DNA of 64,000 nt from Caenorhabditis elegans (taxonomy: Eukaryota > Nematoda > Chromadorea > Rhabditida > Rhabditidae): positions 6,754,501 to 6,818,500 of the forward strand of contig NC_003280.10 of assembly GCF_000002985.6 (NCBI RefSeq), written 5' to 3'. Positions 62,613 through 64,000 of the stretch are shown here, piece by piece. Position 1 is the stretch's first letter, and every line of letters starts with the position of its first letter. Made by a program: the position numbers and the translations under genes. Under the pieces are notes generated by a model. It did no database searches, was not told the DNA's origin, and saw nothing but the letters and a program-made list of their open reading frames with translations.

Positions 62613-64000
62613 TTAATTTTTGCCGTTAAAGGACTTTATCACATTCATTGCATCCTCCAGGGTCTTGACCGGGTGAATGTCAATTTCCGATTCCAGTCCT
62701 CTGGAACATAACGATAGTTCGTTCTGGGCACAATCATATTTTCCATTTTATGGGTGATGCAGCCTTTGATCTTCTCCATCCCACCTGAAAATAATCTTTT
62801 ATTGCACAAGTTTTTTAAACGTTTGGAAGAAAAAGTGTTCTAACAATTTTATTAATTTCTAATATATAAGCGCGCATTTTGCTTTGTGCAGCGAGGAAGC
62901 AAACATGTCTAGCGTTGCGAAATTGCCTATCGAAATCACCTATCGCCTATCGCCTATCTCTTGTGTGGTTCGCCTTGTTTCACCAATTTATTTAACTTTT
63001 ATAATGCAATTGTACTGCTGTAAAATTGCATTATCTAGTTGAATGAATCAAATTCAATTCAATTCAATGAAAACCCTAGGTTGGTATTTTTGAATGAAAA
63101 CCAGGAACTTACATCTCTTACTTTTCCATCTACTGTTATTGCTCCAGTTAGTGCCAACTTTGGTGGGATTGAAATTCCCTTGGCTTCTTTTGTTTCCCAT
63201 ACTGGAGTTCCAAAATTTTCATTATGGAATTGATATCAGCATCCTTGGTCTAATCTCCATCCGTCCATTCTGATTTTTCGGTTCCAGCATCGTTTGCGTC
63301 CACCAGCCTTGAGATGTCCTGAAATATATATTAATTAAAAATGTATCCTCAAAGTAGATAAATTGTTACCTTCATGATGGAAGTCTCCGGCTTGGAGCAC
63401 ATTTTGTTGAGGTCGTCCATTCGTTTGAAGCGAACCGAAGTCATAACAGCGTCGGTGATTCCAACCCTTGATGCCGCCTTGGAAAACTTCTAAAAAAACT
63501 TCTCCTCATGTGTTTTTTGATCTGAAAAATTGAATATTTAGAAATATTATGTGATTTGAATTCGAGGTATCGATTCTTCGCCTCAGATTCGCCTTTTAGT
63601 AATCACAAATTATCGGAAAGTCCAGAAATGTTGCTTCGCGCCTTTAGAAACTGGATAAAAACTCTCCAGCGTCACTAAAGCGTCGCGATTTTATTTTTCA
63701 CTTGGTGCACCGATACTTGAGAAGAATAGGTGAAATCTCTAGGAAACCCTTGAAATTTTACAGATTTCTCTTATTATCGAGACACCATGGAGTTCATATA
63801 GCTATTTTGAGTCATCACTGGCAGTAAATATTTTGAAGTCGACAAAATTTACCTGGAACGGCTTGATATTCGTCGACGTCTTGGTAAGTTTCTTCTTGAT
63901 GGAGTCGATGAATTTTGTGACCATCTGATCGGCGACGTAATCCACATGACGTCCTCCTTTTGTGGTCGCAATACTATTCACGAAGGAAACTTGCTGGGAA
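62613..64000 (-). pseudogene. Chimeric topoisomerase II / Lon-like pseudogene
   Basis: Read on the minus strand. 64000-63853 encodes topoisomerase II sequence (VSFVNSIATTKGGRHVDYVA). After an intron, 63521-63370 resumes after an internal deletion (KFSKAASRVGITDAVMTSVR, MDDLNKMCSKPETSIMK). 63318-63113 begins DISRLVDANDAGTEKS, hits an in-frame stop soon after, and changes frame into NFGTPVWETKEAKGISIPPK and LALTGAITVDGKVRD. 62784-62613 continues, after another shift, GGMEKIKGCITHK...MIVPRTNYRYVPED and SEIDIHPVKTLEDAMNVIKS before a stop. The last two pieces match the pattern of the Lon protease C-terminal domain. Deletions, a stop and frameshifts mean it is not functional. It continues past the window edge. 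Confidence 0.7.

Noticed and set aside
62928..62985. CRISPR-like short tandem repeat (CCTATCG units)
   Set aside because: Only a few degenerate units, in a eukaryotic intron-like region; simple repeat.

Overview
The window is nematode nuclear DNA and almost certainly Caenorhabditis elegans chromosome II (the F41G3 - T13C2 - F31E8 cosmid area). It is AT-rich, with short introns ending in TTTTCAG, frequent AATAAA signals just downstream of stop codons, and recognisable worm genes: fis-1, agrin (agr-1), an SSU72 phosphatase, an LDL-receptor-like protein, a Bsh-class homeobox gene (tab-1) and synaptotagmin (snt-1). Gene names are from memory. Exon models were built by hand, and in each the reading-frame phase was checked across every intron.

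Layout. Bases 1-151 hold a minus-strand chemoreceptor-like fragment. fis-1 (682-1385) and two low-complexity genes (2090-4421 and 4791-5812, operon-like spacing) are on the plus strand. agr-1 occupies 6344-20464 on the minus strand with 30 coding exons. Two of its introns each contain a complete plus-strand gene: a neuropeptide-like precursor (10593-11251) and an 88-residue membrane protein (13831-14280). Next on the plus strand are ssup-72 (22577-23333), a KCNE-like single-pass protein (24964-27076), an LDLR-family receptor (28969-33196), a GPI-anchor-like Thr-rich secreted protein (34783-37241) and a 530-residue secreted protein (37767-44742). A 4.9-kb intron of the last gene holds a large foldback element that was itself hit by an apparently intact Tc5 transposon.

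The right third holds a Ctr copper transporter (44936-45644, minus), tab-1 (49258-50261, plus), an unrecognised secreted protein (50565-52709, minus) and snt-1 (56468-61479, plus) with two mutually exclusive C2B exons. The window ends in a minus-strand pseudogene that joins DNA topoisomerase II-like sequence to sequence resembling the Lon protease C-terminal domain.

Most neighbours are functionally unrelated, as expected in this genome. Several act at the cell surface or synapse (agrin, LDLR-like, KCNE-like, synaptotagmin, the peptide precursor). The least ordinary observations are the nested Tc5-in-foldback structure with tRNA-like promoter boxes in the Tc5 ends, the agrin N-terminal domain plus an alternative signal-peptide exon, the peptide gene inside agrin, and the topoisomerase/Lon chimera.
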